Shown: positions 1-10,414 of the stretch, piece after piece
How positions within the stretch are numbered: the first letter of the stretch is position 1
Layout of the letters: the number at the start of each line of letters is the position of its first letter
Source: Acinetobacter sp. ANC 4862
GTDB taxonomy: Bacteria > Pseudomonadota > Gammaproteobacteria > Pseudomonadales > Moraxellaceae
Assembly: GCF_004336635.1 (NCBI RefSeq)
Contig: NZ_SJXH01000014.1
Span: 1 to 64,000, forward strand
Length of the DNA: 64,000 bases
Reading direction: 5' to 3'
Program-made: the position numbers and the translations under genes
Notes under the pieces: model-generated
Told to the model about the DNA's origin: nothing
Database searches by the model: none
What the model saw: only the letters and a program-made list of their open reading frames with translations

Positions 1-156
1 ATGCTTTTCATAGCCTAAATGTTCAGAAAGCTCAGTATTCAGAGCGGTTTCGATCATGAACTTTTTAAATATGGCTGTCATTTGGTTTAAATCTTCAGGA
101 GTTTTTAAACCTTTAGCTAATTCAGCTGCCATACTTTTGATTGTAGCTTCATCCAT
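1..156 (-). CDS. IS256-family transposase, N-terminal part (cut by window edge)
   Basis: The reverse strand reads open for 52 codons from an ATG at 156 down to base 1. The N-terminus starts MDEATIKSMAAELAKGLKT and later contains TALNTELSEHLGYEKH, the characteristic opening of IS256/MutA-type DDE transposases (the ELxEHLGYEKH stretch). These enzymes cut and paste their own element via a DDE catalytic triad, which would lie further left, outside the window. An A/G-rich stretch just upstream (AGGTACTTCAC on the reverse strand) could be the ribosome site. Only about 50 of roughly 400 residues are visible, so whether the transposase is intact cannot be judged. Family assignment is confident; the specific IS name is not given. 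Confidence 0.85.
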   Translation of the reverse strand, partial: MDEATIKSMAAELAKGLKTPEDLNQMTAIFKKFMIETALNTELSEHLGYEKH

Positions 157-231
157 GTGAAGTACCTCTTTTTATTATCCTCAGTAGGATAAATGAAAAT
201 TAAGTACTTACACAAAATTTAGAACAGTCCC
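1..231 (-). mobile_element. IS256-type insertion sequence, one terminus
   Basis: The element holds the transposase start and ends to the right of it. At 207-231 the reverse strand begins GGGACTGTTCTAAATTTTGT, which resembles the terminal inverted repeats of IS256-family elements (GGGA-C-TGT followed by AAATTTTGTGTAA). I therefore place the outer end at about 231. The other terminus is outside the window, so neither the matching inverted repeat nor the 8-9-bp target duplication can be checked. The candidate duplication would begin at 232 (TAGTTAGT). Confidence 0.65.
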
Positions 232-475
232 TAGTTAGTGCTTATATGGTTCACCATCGTATTAAGCACCAACCGTATTTATTAAACTACCTTAATAAAT
301 CGCTCAGCAGCTGAACTTGGCAGCCAATCTTAAGCATGTAAATATCATTAACGCGGTCAATTCATTTAAGCTCTCTGTCTTGAATTGAGTATGTCCTAAA
401 AGAGAATAAGGGACTATTTGGCCTGTACCAAAGTCACAACGCCCATTCATAACCCAATTTTCTATTCAGACCAGA
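232..475. other. Intergenic spacer between IS end and beta-barrel gene
   Basis: About 240 bases with no convincing gene. Short open stretches on both strands have no recognisable product and no ribosome site. It could be the remnant of whatever followed the barrel gene before the IS arrived, but nothing in it is identifiable. No good intrinsic terminator was seen for the operon ending at 476. Confidence 0.5.
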
Positions 476-1432
476 CTAGAATCGTACAATCCACTCACCC
501 TTTATATAGTGATAATCATAATCTGGTCCATAGAAAGAAGCACTGCGGTTATATCCGGCATTCATGCGTAGAAACTGGGACCCACGAATTGGGCTTTGCA
601 AGTTCAATTCAAATAGCCGGGTAGATTGGCTCGGATCCGCATTAATTTTTTCACGTCCAAAACCAGCAGTTAAACCAGCAGACCATCCGGCAAAGCGCTG
701 ACGCCAACCTAAGGCCAGCATTGATTCTTCATAATCCTGAGGGTTGAAATACGCTCTACCTACATCCTCTTCACGACTACGGTAGATACGATATCGGGCC
801 TGAAGTGTCAATCCCAAGTCGAGAGAAGGCTGATAGATCAATTTAATTCGGCCATGATCACGGCGATTATCATCTGAAAAAAATTGTGATCCCGCTACAC
901 CGATGACTGTGACATGCTCACCTAAGCCCTGATCCAGTGCAGCGCCCACGAAAGTGAAATTCGTCCCCTGATCCAAAGCGGGTTGTGTTTCCACCCAGTC
1001 ACGATTAGCGAAAACTTCCAATGCTGTCTTTTGAGCAAGCGGTGTTCGATAACTGCCATCAAAGGTGAATAATGTATGATCACCCTGCTCAAATACACCG
1101 ACTTCCAAGGACCAGCCATTTGCTGTAGCAGAATCAATTTCGCGTCCAATAAATGAGATCTTTTGACCATCTCGACGCCAATCATCAGCTTTATACTGAT
1201 AAGCACTGGCACGTACACCTAAGTAATGATCTGCATTTTCATATTGAGGTAGAAATTCTGCCGATAGTTTACGAGTTTGAAAGCCTTCACTATCGTCACT
1301 AAAAAAAAATTCGGTTCCGGCAGCACGTTCACTTTGCGTCTGCTCTTCCTCTAATCCATTTGCCAGGCTAGGTGTAGTGATGCTGATGAGCAAAGGAACA
1401 AGCACATAGGTTCCAGTTTTTATGGTTTTCAT
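476..1432 (-). CDS. Outer-membrane beta-barrel protein, YaiO-like, paired with a glycosyltransferase
   Basis: Predicted 318-residue secreted protein. It has an N-terminal signal peptide (MKTIKTGTYVLVPLLISITTPSLA) followed by alternating aromatic and polar beta-strands, ending in ...GEWIVRF with the C-terminal phenylalanine typical of BamA-inserted outer-membrane barrels. The start at 1432 is preferred over the upstream ATG at 1444: it overlaps the stop of the glycosyltransferase gene as ATGA and has GGGGA a few bases upstream. That overlap means translational coupling with the GT2 gene, so a joint role in making or exporting a surface polysaccharide is inferred. The pairing recalls YaiO with YaiP in E. 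coli, or a stand-alone barrel in place of PgaA. No deacetylase or TPR partner is visible. The family name is tentative. Confidence 0.6.
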   Translation of the reverse strand: MKTIKTGTYVLVPLLISITTPSLANGLEEEQTQSERAAGTEFFFSDDSEGFQTRKLSAEFLPQYENADHYLGVRASAYQYKADDWRRDGQKISFIGREIDSATANGWSLEVGVFEQGDHTLFTFDGSYRTPLAQKTALEVFANRDWVETQPALDQGTNFTFVGAALDQGLGEHVTVIGVAGSQFFSDDNRRDHGRIKLIYQPSLDLGLTLQARYRIYRSREEDVGRAYFNPQDYEESMLALGWRQRFAGWSAGLTAGFGREKINADPSQSTRLFELNLQSPIRGSQFLRMNAGYNRSASFYGPDYDYHYIKGEWIVRF

Positions 1433-2766
1433 TTTGTTCCCCATGTTTTTCTTGTTCTCAATAACTCATCTAAATACCCTAAAATACTGGCGGGCTGTAG
1501 CAAGAAACTGTAAAAGAGTACATACAACAAAAAGCCAATGAAGTTTTTCCGCACCTTGAGTTCCTGTGCATCAAACATTCTGCGTTCAATCGAATAATTT
1601 AACAGCCCCAGCAATAAGGCCATCGGTAATAAGGCCAGGGTCATAATACCGACAATCCAGTAGTGTCCAAAACAGGCTAGGATGATTCCTGGTATAAAAC
1701 CAAAGGTGAAGGCGACATCTAACCAGGGGAAAAACATATTCCAGTAAATAAAAAACGTGGATAATCGAGGCTTGATTAAAATCCTTGGATGTTTGATAAA
1801 GGCTTCAATCATGCCGCGAGCCCAACGCTGACGCTGTTTAATAAAGACTTTGAGTGTGGTCGGTGCATTGGTAAACAGACAGGCATCCTCACAATGTCCG
1901 ATACGATAGCCTGCATTCAACAATGCCCAAGTGAGTACAATATCTTCACCGACACATTCAGGCCATCCCCCCACTTCGATCAAGGCATGACGGTCATAAA
2001 TAGAAAAAGCCCCTTGAGCCACCAAGGTTCCCTGATACAGGGACTGCATCCGTTTGGTCGCCGCAATCCCCAGAAAATAGTCCCATTCCTGGGTTCTGGT
2101 CAGCAAATTGTTGCGGGAATTACGTACCAGAATTGTACCTGCGACCGCACGTGTATTCGGTGGATCTTCGAGATAGCGTTCGACAATATGGATTAATGCA
2201 ACCCGATGTAAGTAAGAGTCCGCATCAACGGTGATCACCAGATCATGTTGTGCCAGTTTGAGTCCTTGATTGAGTGCATTCGCCTTGCCGGCATTTTGCT
2301 TTAAATCAAGTAAAGATAGCCAGGGAAACTGTAACTGGGCTTCCCGGACAATGTCTGCGGTTTCATCTTGAGAACCGTCATTAATGACAATCACCTGCAA
2401 TTCACCCGGGTAATCCTGAATACCAATACTGACTAAGGTATCCTGAATTGAAGCTGCTTCATTATAGGCGGCAACCAACATGGTAATGCCCGGATAAGAA
2501 GCTAATCGCTGTCGCTTGGGCCTTCGATCCATCATCAAGCTAAAAGCTGAAAATGAATTCATAAAGCCTGGAATAATGGCAATGCCATAAATCAGGTAAA
2601 CCGCTGCAAAATAACCAATATATCCGCTAAGATCATGCAGCCAGTTTAGGGAAATCCAAATTGAAAATACTGTCCAAAAACAAGCGCCAATGAGAGCCAC
2701 AACAAACTTTAACTGCACAGAAAAGTAAATTTGAGAAACTTCTCTTTTGCTTTCATCAATGATCAT
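1429..2766 (-). CDS. Processive family-2 glycosyltransferase (PgaC/YaiP-like), membrane-bound
   Basis: About 445 residues. Two N-terminal transmembrane segments (about 18-75) precede a GT-A catalytic domain with the processive GT2 signature: an NDGS loop near 129, DAD near 181-183, GED near 273-275 and QRQRW near 311-315. Three or four membrane helices follow. Enzymes of this kind (PgaC, NodC, hyaluronan or cellulose synthases) polymerise a UDP-sugar and thread the chain through the inner membrane. The substrate cannot be read from sequence; an N-acetylglucosamine polymer is the closest analogy. A GTG at 2772 is possible, but GAGAG spaced before the ATG at 2766 favours the latter. It is first in a two-gene operon with the barrel protein, with which it shares ATGA. 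Confidence 0.75.
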   Translation of the reverse strand: MIIDESKREVSQIYFSVQLKFVVALIGACFWTVFSIWISLNWLHDLSGYIGYFAAVYLIYGIAIIPGFMNSFSAFSLMMDRRPKRQRLASYPGITMLVAAYNEAASIQDTLVSIGIQDYPGELQVIVINDGSQDETADIVREAQLQFPWLSLLDLKQNAGKANALNQGLKLAQHDLVITVDADSYLHRVALIHIVERYLEDPPNTRAVAGTILVRNSRNNLLTRTQEWDYFLGIAATKRMQSLYQGTLVAQGAFSIYDRHALIEVGGWPECVGEDIVLTWALLNAGYRIGHCEDACLFTNAPTTLKVFIKQRQRWARGMIEAFIKHPRILIKPRLSTFFIYWNMFFPWLDVAFTFGFIPGIILACFGHYWIVGIMTLALLPMALLLGLLNYSIERRMFDAQELKVRKNFIGFLLYVLFYSFLLQPASILGYLDELLRTRKTWGTK

Positions 2767-2772
2767 CAGCAC

Positions 2773-3114
2773 TCTCTCAAATATGTCATTTCATTCATAA
2801 GACTTATGCAAGGTTATCTTCAGTAAAGTGTGTGACTGCGCTGAAACAGATGATGACCTTCTTTACATGCGTTAGTTACCGTAAATGTACGAAAATCATT
2901 ATTGTTCGGAGAACGGACTTTGCTTTTTTTTAAAAAAACCTACATTTGTTATGATTATATATATTTTTGTACACTTTTTGATAAATAAGTAACACTTATT
3001 AGTCAAATTTATTTTACTCATCTTAAAGTTTTATTCTTTATTATTAAGTCATTATTATTTAGAACTGAGCCATCCACCAAGCTATCGATCTGATAAAGAA
3101 AAATTTATCCAAAC
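2773..3114. other. Upstream region of the polysaccharide operon
   Basis: About 340 bases with no gene, rising to very high AT content around 2925-3060. It contains a 17-bp perfect dyad at 2984-3000 (AATAAGT, three bases, ACTTATT), a plausible operator for the GT2/barrel operon, and several TATAAT-like hexamers. No promoter can be singled out with confidence. Confidence 0.5.
2984..3000. promoter_or_regulatory. Palindromic operator candidate upstream of the GT2 gene
   Basis: AATAAGT and ACTTATT are perfect inverted repeats with a 3-base centre, in AT-rich DNA about 220 bases before the glycosyltransferase start. Its shape suits a dimeric regulator. The AT richness raises the chance of coincidence and no regulator is assigned. 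Confidence 0.3.
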
Positions 3115-3143
3115 TAAAAAAGCCTGCAATTTGCAGGCTTTTT
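3115..3143 (-). terminator. Intrinsic terminator of phoU
   Basis: Seven-bp stem AGCCTGC/GCAGGCT (3121-3127 and 3133-3139) with a 5-base loop, flanked by A5 on the left and T5 on the right, so it could work in both directions. It lies 20 bases beyond the phoU stop. Confidence 0.85.
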
Positions 3144-3162
3144 ACTTTAATAATTCCAGCAA

Positions 3163-3879
3163 TTAACGCTGAACTTTTTGCTCAATCTCTTCCACGCTGG
3201 TATGGCGTACATCCAAACCTTTGACCATATAAATCACCTGTTCAGAAATATTGCGTGCATGGTCACCAATCCGCTCTAAAGAACGCAGTACCCATAACAC
3301 ATTGATCACACGTGAAATATGACGCGGATCTTCAATCATATAGGTCATTAAGGTACGGGTTGCAGATTGATATTCACGGTCAATATCGGCATCGGCAAGT
3401 AATACACGCAAGGCTTGATCGACATCTAAACGCGCAAAGGCATCTAAGGCATCATGAATCATCACCCGCACCTGATTGCCAATGTGACGGGTTTCCATAT
3501 AGCCGCGTGGTGAATTACCTTCTTCACACAAATTCTGTGCAATACGGGCAATTTTTGCCGCTTCATCACCAATACGCTCTAAATCGGTATTGGCTTTAGA
3601 CATGGCTATTACCATACGCAAATCAATTGCAGCCGGATGACGGCGTGCCAAAATCAAGGTTAAGGCTTCATCAATTTCCGTTTCTAAACGATTGACGACA
3701 TTGTCCTGGAATTGCACATCAATCGCCAAGCTTGCATCTGTGTCTAATAAAGCACGAATACCGTTGGCAACTTGTTGTTCAACCATACCACCCATGGTCA
3801 TAAATTTGGTATTTACATCCTGCAATTCTTCATTAAATTGCGAAGAAATATGGTGATTCAACACCGGATTATTTGGCAA
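3163..3879 (-). CDS. phoU: Phosphate signalling regulator PhoU
   Basis: PhoU is a cytoplasmic all-helical dimer that links the Pst phosphate transporter to the PhoR/PhoB two-component system and keeps the Pho regulon off when phosphate is plentiful. The protein has the two tandem three-helix PhoU repeats with their metal-binding E/D-rich segments (for example ERIGDEAAKIA in the first and ERIGDHARNISE in the second). The proposed TTG start at 3879 gives 238 residues, the usual family length, with GGAG nine bases upstream. An upstream ATG at 3963 would add 28 residues unlike the family. It follows tolC on the same strand. The pst genes and phoBR, its usual neighbours elsewhere, are absent here. 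Confidence 0.88.
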   Translation of the reverse strand: MPNNPVLNHHISSQFNEELQDVNTKFMTMGGMVEQQVANGIRALLDTDASLAIDVQFQDNVVNRLETEIDEALTLILARRHPAAIDLRMVIAMSKANTDLERIGDEAAKIARIAQNLCEEGNSPRGYMETRHIGNQVRVMIHDALDAFARLDVDQALRVLLADADIDREYQSATRTLMTYMIEDPRHISRVINVLWVLRSLERIGDHARNISEQVIYMVKGLDVRHTSVEEIEQKVQR

Positions 3880-3975
3880 GGGGGCGTACTCCACAACAGC
3901 AATTTTAGGATTAAAAATCTTGGTCAATATTAAATCATATCTAATATGAAGCTTTGATGACAAACATCCAAATGT

Positions 3976-5328
3976 TTAGCTCGCTGGTTTGACTACTTTA
4001 TCGATCAGCCAAGCATTCATTTCTTCAACATCTTGTTCTGTTAATTTGCCAACAGCAGCTTTCAAACGTAGCACATTAATCAAGTAATCATATTGTGCAT
4101 TTAAGTAATCCTGTTTGGCAGAAAAAGCATTTCGTTGCGCCAATAGCACATCTACCATGGTTTTCAAACCTTCCTGATATTGGGCTTTAGAAGCTTGAGA
4201 AACAATACTGGCCGAATCCATAGCCGCTTTACGCGCTTGTAGTTTGGCCTGATCGGTTTCCACCTGCATATAGGATTTTTTTACATCGGTATTGGCTTTA
4301 CGAATGGCAGCATCCAGCTGAGCTTCACTTTTTTTCACATTCACTGCGGCTTTTTGAATGGATTTTTGCGTGCGCCCACCGTTATACACATTCCAGTTCA
4401 TCTCCACGCCGATCTGATCAAACTGACCATCACTGGAAACCACATTTTGCGGGGACTGTTTGATATACCCATAAGTGCCTACCGCTTCAATTTGCGGATA
4501 TAAAGCGGCTTGTTCAACGCGTTTTTGATCTTCGGCATAATGCTGTTGTATCTTTGCTTGCTGAATCGAAAGATTCTGACTCAGTGCTAAAGTAGTCCAT
4601 GCTTCCAAATCTGCTGGATAAGGTTTTTGAAATTGAAAGTCGTCTCTGAGTATCGCCAAGTTTTCACGATAGGGCCCAATGATTTGTGCCAGTTGCTCTT
4701 GTGCCAAAATCAATTGCACATGAGTGGCAATCCGGTTGGCGCGTGCACTTTCATATTGCGCATTAGCTTCACTGACATCACTTTTTGCAACCAGACCTTC
4801 CCGCAATTTGGCATTCATTAAATTGAGCTGTTCCAACAAGGCTTTTTCTTCTTGTAAATTGGCCGTGGTTAAACTTTGTTGACGCAGCACATTAAAATAA
4901 GATTCGGATACATTTAAAATATGTTCTTGACGTTGTAGTTGCAAATTGATTTCACTCAAACTGACTGAGGTTTTAACTTGCTTTAAACCTTCCCAGGCAT
5001 CCCAACGGAAAATCGGTTGCCGTGCAGTCATGGCAATTTGTTTAGTAGTTGAGGAGGATGCACTAAATGCGTCCGCAGGAAAACCCGGAACACTGGCCTG
5101 ATTCGCATCTTGGCTTTTTCGTGTGACATTTCCAGAAACAGTAATGGTCGGAAGTAAATTTCCTTTCGCAATCCCCAGATTTAATTGATCAGCTTCATAC
5201 TGTAAAAGATTCGCTTGCCAGTTTGGATCGGTAGTTTTTGCACGTTGATAGGCCTCAACCAAATCCAAAGCATAACTGCACGGACTTACAAGTAAAATAC
5301 ATGCACTGATGACTATTTTTATATTCAT
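3976..5328 (-). CDS. tolC: TolC-family outer-membrane efflux channel
   Basis: 450 residues with a signal peptide (MNIKIVISACILLVSPCSYA). Two outer-membrane efflux repeats follow, rich in long heptad helices (about 25-220 and 235-430), giving the TolC barrel plus alpha-tunnel fold. TolC trimers dock onto inner-membrane RND, ABC or MFS pumps and type I secretion systems to carry drugs or proteins out of the cell. The opening LDLVEAYQRAKTTDPNWQA and the internal YPQIEAVGTYGY are typical TolC features. It matches stand-alone TolC homologues rather than the OprM type, since there is no lipobox. No pump gene is adjacent, so its partners are encoded elsewhere. Confidence 0.88.
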   Translation of the reverse strand: MNIKIVISACILLVSPCSYALDLVEAYQRAKTTDPNWQANLLQYEADQLNLGIAKGNLLPTITVSGNVTRKSQDANQASVPGFPADAFSASSSTTKQIAMTARQPIFRWDAWEGLKQVKTSVSLSEINLQLQRQEHILNVSESYFNVLRQQSLTTANLQEEKALLEQLNLMNAKLREGLVAKSDVSEANAQYESARANRIATHVQLILAQEQLAQIIGPYRENLAILRDDFQFQKPYPADLEAWTTLALSQNLSIQQAKIQQHYAEDQKRVEQAALYPQIEAVGTYGYIKQSPQNVVSSDGQFDQIGVEMNWNVYNGGRTQKSIQKAAVNVKKSEAQLDAAIRKANTDVKKSYMQVETDQAKLQARKAAMDSASIVSQASKAQYQEGLKTMVDVLLAQRNAFSAKQDYLNAQYDYLINVLRLKAAVGKLTEQDVEEMNAWLIDKVVKPAS

Positions 5329-5602
5329 TTTTTATGGTAAATCCCTGCACCGTACCTGACCATCTGCAAACACGCATATTTCAAAGAAAACTATGCAATA
5401 TTAGAGTGATCTCCTTAATTTTCCGTATGATTTTTATTAATTTTTACAATCCGCCATGCTATATCGATTCATCTATAAAATGCTAGTCCATGATCACAGC
5501 ACGTAACTAAACTCCTGCACAATACTACACAGACAAAATCTTTTTTAGCTATAAAATAGCCGCAATCCACCAAAATCATTGCTGCATGTATCTAGATATC
5601 GA

Positions 5603-6670
5603 ATGACTGTGCCTTTCAAAAAAAAATCCTCTGTAAAGCAATGCTTTCCTTTTGTCATGTTGATGCTTTTGCTCGGCTGTCAAAAACCTGAACCTCAGCC
5701 TATTCCAGAACCGCTACAAAAACAATCACAGCAAGATGAAACGGTGGATTTATCTTTATTATGCAAAAATATTGAAAAGAATATGGCAGAAATTAATGCG
5801 GAACGTACCACTTTCGCCTTGGAACAGATCAATCAAGATTTAAAATTATGTCTACCGCTGTCTACATTTAATGAACAACAGCATTTGTTAGCCTTGTCTA
5901 ATCAAATGTATAACAACTTCTTAACCGTGGATAGAACACCGCCACAACAAGTGGCTTTTGAAGCGTATGCTTTTGATTTGTCCCAGCATCCAACCATTCA
6001 GCAAAACCATTTTGAACAACTGAATCTACGTGACCAATATTTATTGAAACATAAGGGTCAGGCCTATATCGAGCTGTTTGATGCAGGTAAAGGCTTGGTC
6101 AATTATCGTCGCAGTCCTGAATATTTAGCCAAAATTTTTGCACCCTACATGCCACGGGCAGAACAGGTGTTTATCGAAAATTTGGCGACACAGAATATGA
6201 TGCCGGTATTTGTTGAAGATACCTTGATGATTGAACCGCACGAGATTGCAACTCGCGCCTTATTTTGGGAAGAATATTTAACTCAATATCCTAAAAGCAG
6301 CTATCGCAAAGATGCAATGTATCTTTTACAGATGTATACCCTGTTTTTATTTAAGGGCATGAACGACTCGCCTGTCTCTGACACTTATACTGATAAACAT
6401 GCCATCCAAAGTAGTTCGATGGATGAAATTGAAAAATTAGCTCGGGTCAAAAATTCGTATTTAGCGCTTCAAGCAACAAAATTCCTACAATTTCTACAAC
6501 TCTCTGAACAGCAGCGCTTAAAAGAAATCCCCCTGCAACTTAGTACTAAAGAACAGCAATCATTTTCTGAAAATCAGCTCACACTCAAACAATTAGATCA
6601 GTATTTAGGGTTGCAAAATTTGAACCGGTCTAAAACACGTGATTGTTTTAGTGATGCCGTTTGTCTCTAA
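5603..6670 (+). CDS. Putative lipoprotein of unknown function
   Basis: 355 residues from the ATG at 5603; the in-frame TTG at 5579 is less likely. A hydrophobic stretch ends in a lipobox (LLLGC, Cys26) followed by Q-K-P-E and a proline/glutamine-rich linker, so a lipid-anchored periplasmic or outer-membrane-facing protein is likely. The Lys after Gln+2 gives no inner-membrane retention Asp. The rest is soluble, helical and charged, without a domain I recognise; TPR-like helix pairs are possible. It is divergent from tolC, which starts at 5328, and sits upstream of the thiC riboswitch. Function unknown. Confidence 0.6.
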   Translation: MTVPFKKKSSVKQCFPFVMLMLLLGCQKPEPQPIPEPLQKQSQQDETVDLSLLCKNIEKNMAEINAERTTFALEQINQDLKLCLPLSTFNEQQHLLALSNQMYNNFLTVDRTPPQQVAFEAYAFDLSQHPTIQQNHFEQLNLRDQYLLKHKGQAYIELFDAGKGLVNYRRSPEYLAKIFAPYMPRAEQVFIENLATQNMMPVFVEDTLMIEPHEIATRALFWEEYLTQYPKSSYRKDAMYLLQMYTLFLFKGMNDSPVSDTYTDKHAIQSSSMDEIEKLARVKNSYLALQATKFLQFLQLSEQQRLKEIPLQLSTKEQQSFSENQLTLKQLDQYLGLQNLNRSKTRDCFSDAVCL

Positions 6671-6764
6671 TCAAACCCTTTCAATTAAAGACCTCTAGAA
6701 CCACATAAAAGCGATATTTAATGTGAATGTTTTTTAGTGCTTGGGCATGTTAATATTTGTCCAT

Positions 6765-6880
6765 CGCTTGACGGAGCGCGAGTAATTGCTCGCTGAGATT
6801 GTGTCAGTTCTTTCTATAAAGAACTTAAGCACAAGTACCGTTGAACCTGATCAGGTTAAAACCTGCGTAGGAATCAAGCA
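6765..6880 (+). promoter_or_regulatory. TPP riboswitch (THI box) controlling thiC
   Basis: The conserved core is visible in order. P1 is GCTTGA/TCAAGC (6766-6771 with 6874-6879). P2 is GCGAG...CTCGC, followed by the invariant CTGAGA at 6792-6797. P3 is GTTCTTT...AAAGAAC. The P4/P5 element is ACCGTTGAACCTGATCAGG, then TTAAAACCTGCGTAGGAAT. This aptamer binds thiamine pyrophosphate and shuts down thiamine synthesis genes. About 120 bases separate it from the thiC start, enough for an expression platform that masks the AAGGA ribosome site. No strong terminator stem was seen, so translational control is the better guess. Confidence 0.93.
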
Positions 6881-6929
6881 TCTAAAAACTGAAGCCCTCA
6901 ATTTATCTGTATCTTGATTTTTAAAATAA

Positions 6930-8897
<1,968 letters not shown>

Positions 8898-8934
8898 TTT
8901 GGCAAAAAACTCTTTTATTTTCATAAAATTCTCG

Positions 8935-8965
8935 GTTAGGATGAATGATTGCTTTTCATCCTGAC
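8935..8965 (+). other. Stem-loop just upstream of nudF
   Basis: AGGATGAA (8938-8945) pairs with TTCATCCT (8955-8962), and three further outer pairs include one G-U. The stem ends about nine bases before the nudF ATG. There is no U-run, so it is not a normal terminator. It may influence nudF translation. Confidence 0.4.
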
Positions 8966-8973
8966 TGAGCTAT

Positions 8974-9594
8974 ATGAATATTATTAGACAAGCAACATAT
9001 AACAGCGACGAAGTCAAAATCCAGTCACGTGAATATCTGTTCCGTGGCTTCATTCAGGTTGAAAAAGTCAGTCTCCAACATCGTTTATTTAATCAAACTG
9101 AATACACGCCAGTGATTCAACGTGAACTTATTCACCGACCTGAAGCTGCCGGGGTACTGATTTATGATGATGCCCAACAAAAATTTGCCTTAATTGAACA
9201 ATTCCGTGTCGGTGCAATGGATGATTCAGATTCAGCCTGGCAACTGGAAATTATTGCCGGTGTGCTGGATGGTGATGAATCGCCTGAAAGCTGTATCCGC
9301 CGTGAGAGTTTAGAAGAATCTGGTTGTAAGATTGATCAGTTACAGCACTTATTCAGTTTTTATCCATCTGCAGGTGCCTGCTCAGAATTGTTTCATTTAT
9401 ACAGTGCACAAGCGAATCTGCCTGAACAAGGCGGGATCTTTGGCATGCCTGATGAAAGCGAAAATATTCAATTGCATCTGATTGACTACAGTGAAATTAA
9501 AAACTTATTCACCAATGGCCGATTAAGAAATGCACCGGTCATTATGGCATTGCAATGGTTGCAACAACATATTAAAACGACAAGGAATGTCTAA
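8974..9594 (+). CDS. nudF: ADP-ribose pyrophosphatase (Nudix hydrolase)
   Basis: 206 residues with a complete Nudix box, GVLDGDE-x7-RESLEESGC, at about residues 92-114; its glutamates bind the catalytic Mg2+. The family hydrolyses ADP-ribose to AMP and ribose-5-phosphate. The N-terminal part with YLFRGFIQVEKVSLQHRLF matches the domain-swapped arm of NudF/AspP dimers. It comes directly before cpdA with about 10 bases between, an arrangement also seen in E. coli (nudF-cpdA), so the two are probably co-transcribed. No unusual residues were seen. Confidence 0.9.
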   Translation: MNIIRQATYNSDEVKIQSREYLFRGFIQVEKVSLQHRLFNQTEYTPVIQRELIHRPEAAGVLIYDDAQQKFALIEQFRVGAMDDSDSAWQLEIIAGVLDGDESPESCIRRESLEESGCKIDQLQHLFSFYPSAGACSELFHLYSAQANLPEQGGIFGMPDESENIQLHLIDYSEIKNLFTNGRLRNAPVIMALQWLQQHIKTTRNV

Positions 9595-9604
9595 GGAGTC
9601 AGAC

Positions 9605-10414
9605 ATGACTTTATCCGATTACAATGAAACCCAGCAAGACTGGACCATTATTCAAATTTCAGATACACATTTGATGAATCAGGAAGATTTAGAATTTGCG
9701 CACATGAATCCTGAACAGAGCTTTCATGCCGTGATGAAGCAAATTCAGCAGCAATATCCAAATGTGGATGTGATCATTCATACCGGTGATTTAGCACAAG
9801 TGCCTGTGAAAGAAACCTATAGCCGTTATTTGGCATTTATGCAGCGTTTAGGTATCCCGTTTTATCAAATTCCGGGCAACCATGACGATATGGATCTGTT
9901 CCCTTTCTACCATAATCAAAATCAGGTTCATGCGATTCATTTTGGCCCATGGAGCATGGTGTTATTAAATAGCGCTGTGCGTGGCAAAATTGATGGCTGG
10001 ATTGAGGAAGAGCAACTGCAACAACTGGATCGAATTTTATCTAAATTCCAACAGCAATTTGTGATTGTTGCATGTCATCATCATCCTTTCGATATGCAGT
10101 CCAAGTGGATCGATCAACATAAATTGAAAAACACTGAAAATTTAACCGATATTTTAGCTAAGCACAGTAATGTGAAGGCAGTAATAAGTGGTCATGTTCA
10201 TCAAGACGCCTTGAATGAATGGAAAAATATTCAGTTTTTTTCAACACCTTCAACCTGTGTCCAGTTCAAACCTTTAAGTGATGATTTTGCGCTAGATGAA
10301 GAAGCACCGGGGTTTCGGGTGCTGCATTTGAAAGCAAATGGCGAGTTACAAACTGAAATTTATCGTACCGAAAAGGCGCAACAAAAAATTAATGTTGAAA
10401 TTTCAGGTTATTAA
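9605..10414 (+). CDS. cpdA: 3',5'-cyclic AMP phosphodiesterase CpdA
   Basis: 269 residues of a class III calcineurin-like phosphodiesterase that converts cAMP to AMP and so tunes CRP/Vfr signalling. The metal-binding motifs appear in order: QISDTHL, HTGDLAQ, PGNHDD, ACHHHPF and SGHVHQD. The ATG at 9605 is chosen because AAGGAG stands six bases before it. Earlier in-frame starts (9530, 9587) overlap nudF and have poorer spacing. It follows nudF, probably in one operon. Confidence 0.9.
   Translation: MTLSDYNETQQDWTIIQISDTHLMNQEDLEFAHMNPEQSFHAVMKQIQQQYPNVDVIIHTGDLAQVPVKETYSRYLAFMQRLGIPFYQIPGNHDDMDLFPFYHNQNQVHAIHFGPWSMVLLNSAVRGKIDGWIEEEQLQQLDRILSKFQQQFVIVACHHHPFDMQSKWIDQHKLKNTENLTDILAKHSNVKAVISGHVHQDALNEWKNIQFFSTPSTCVQFKPLSDDFALDEEAPGFRVLHLKANGELQTEIYRTEKAQQKINVEISGY

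Noticed and set aside
410..420. GGGACTATTTG, like the start of the IS256-type end at 231
   Set aside because: Only about nine bases match (one mismatch) and the following sequence diverges from the IS terminal repeat; probably chance.
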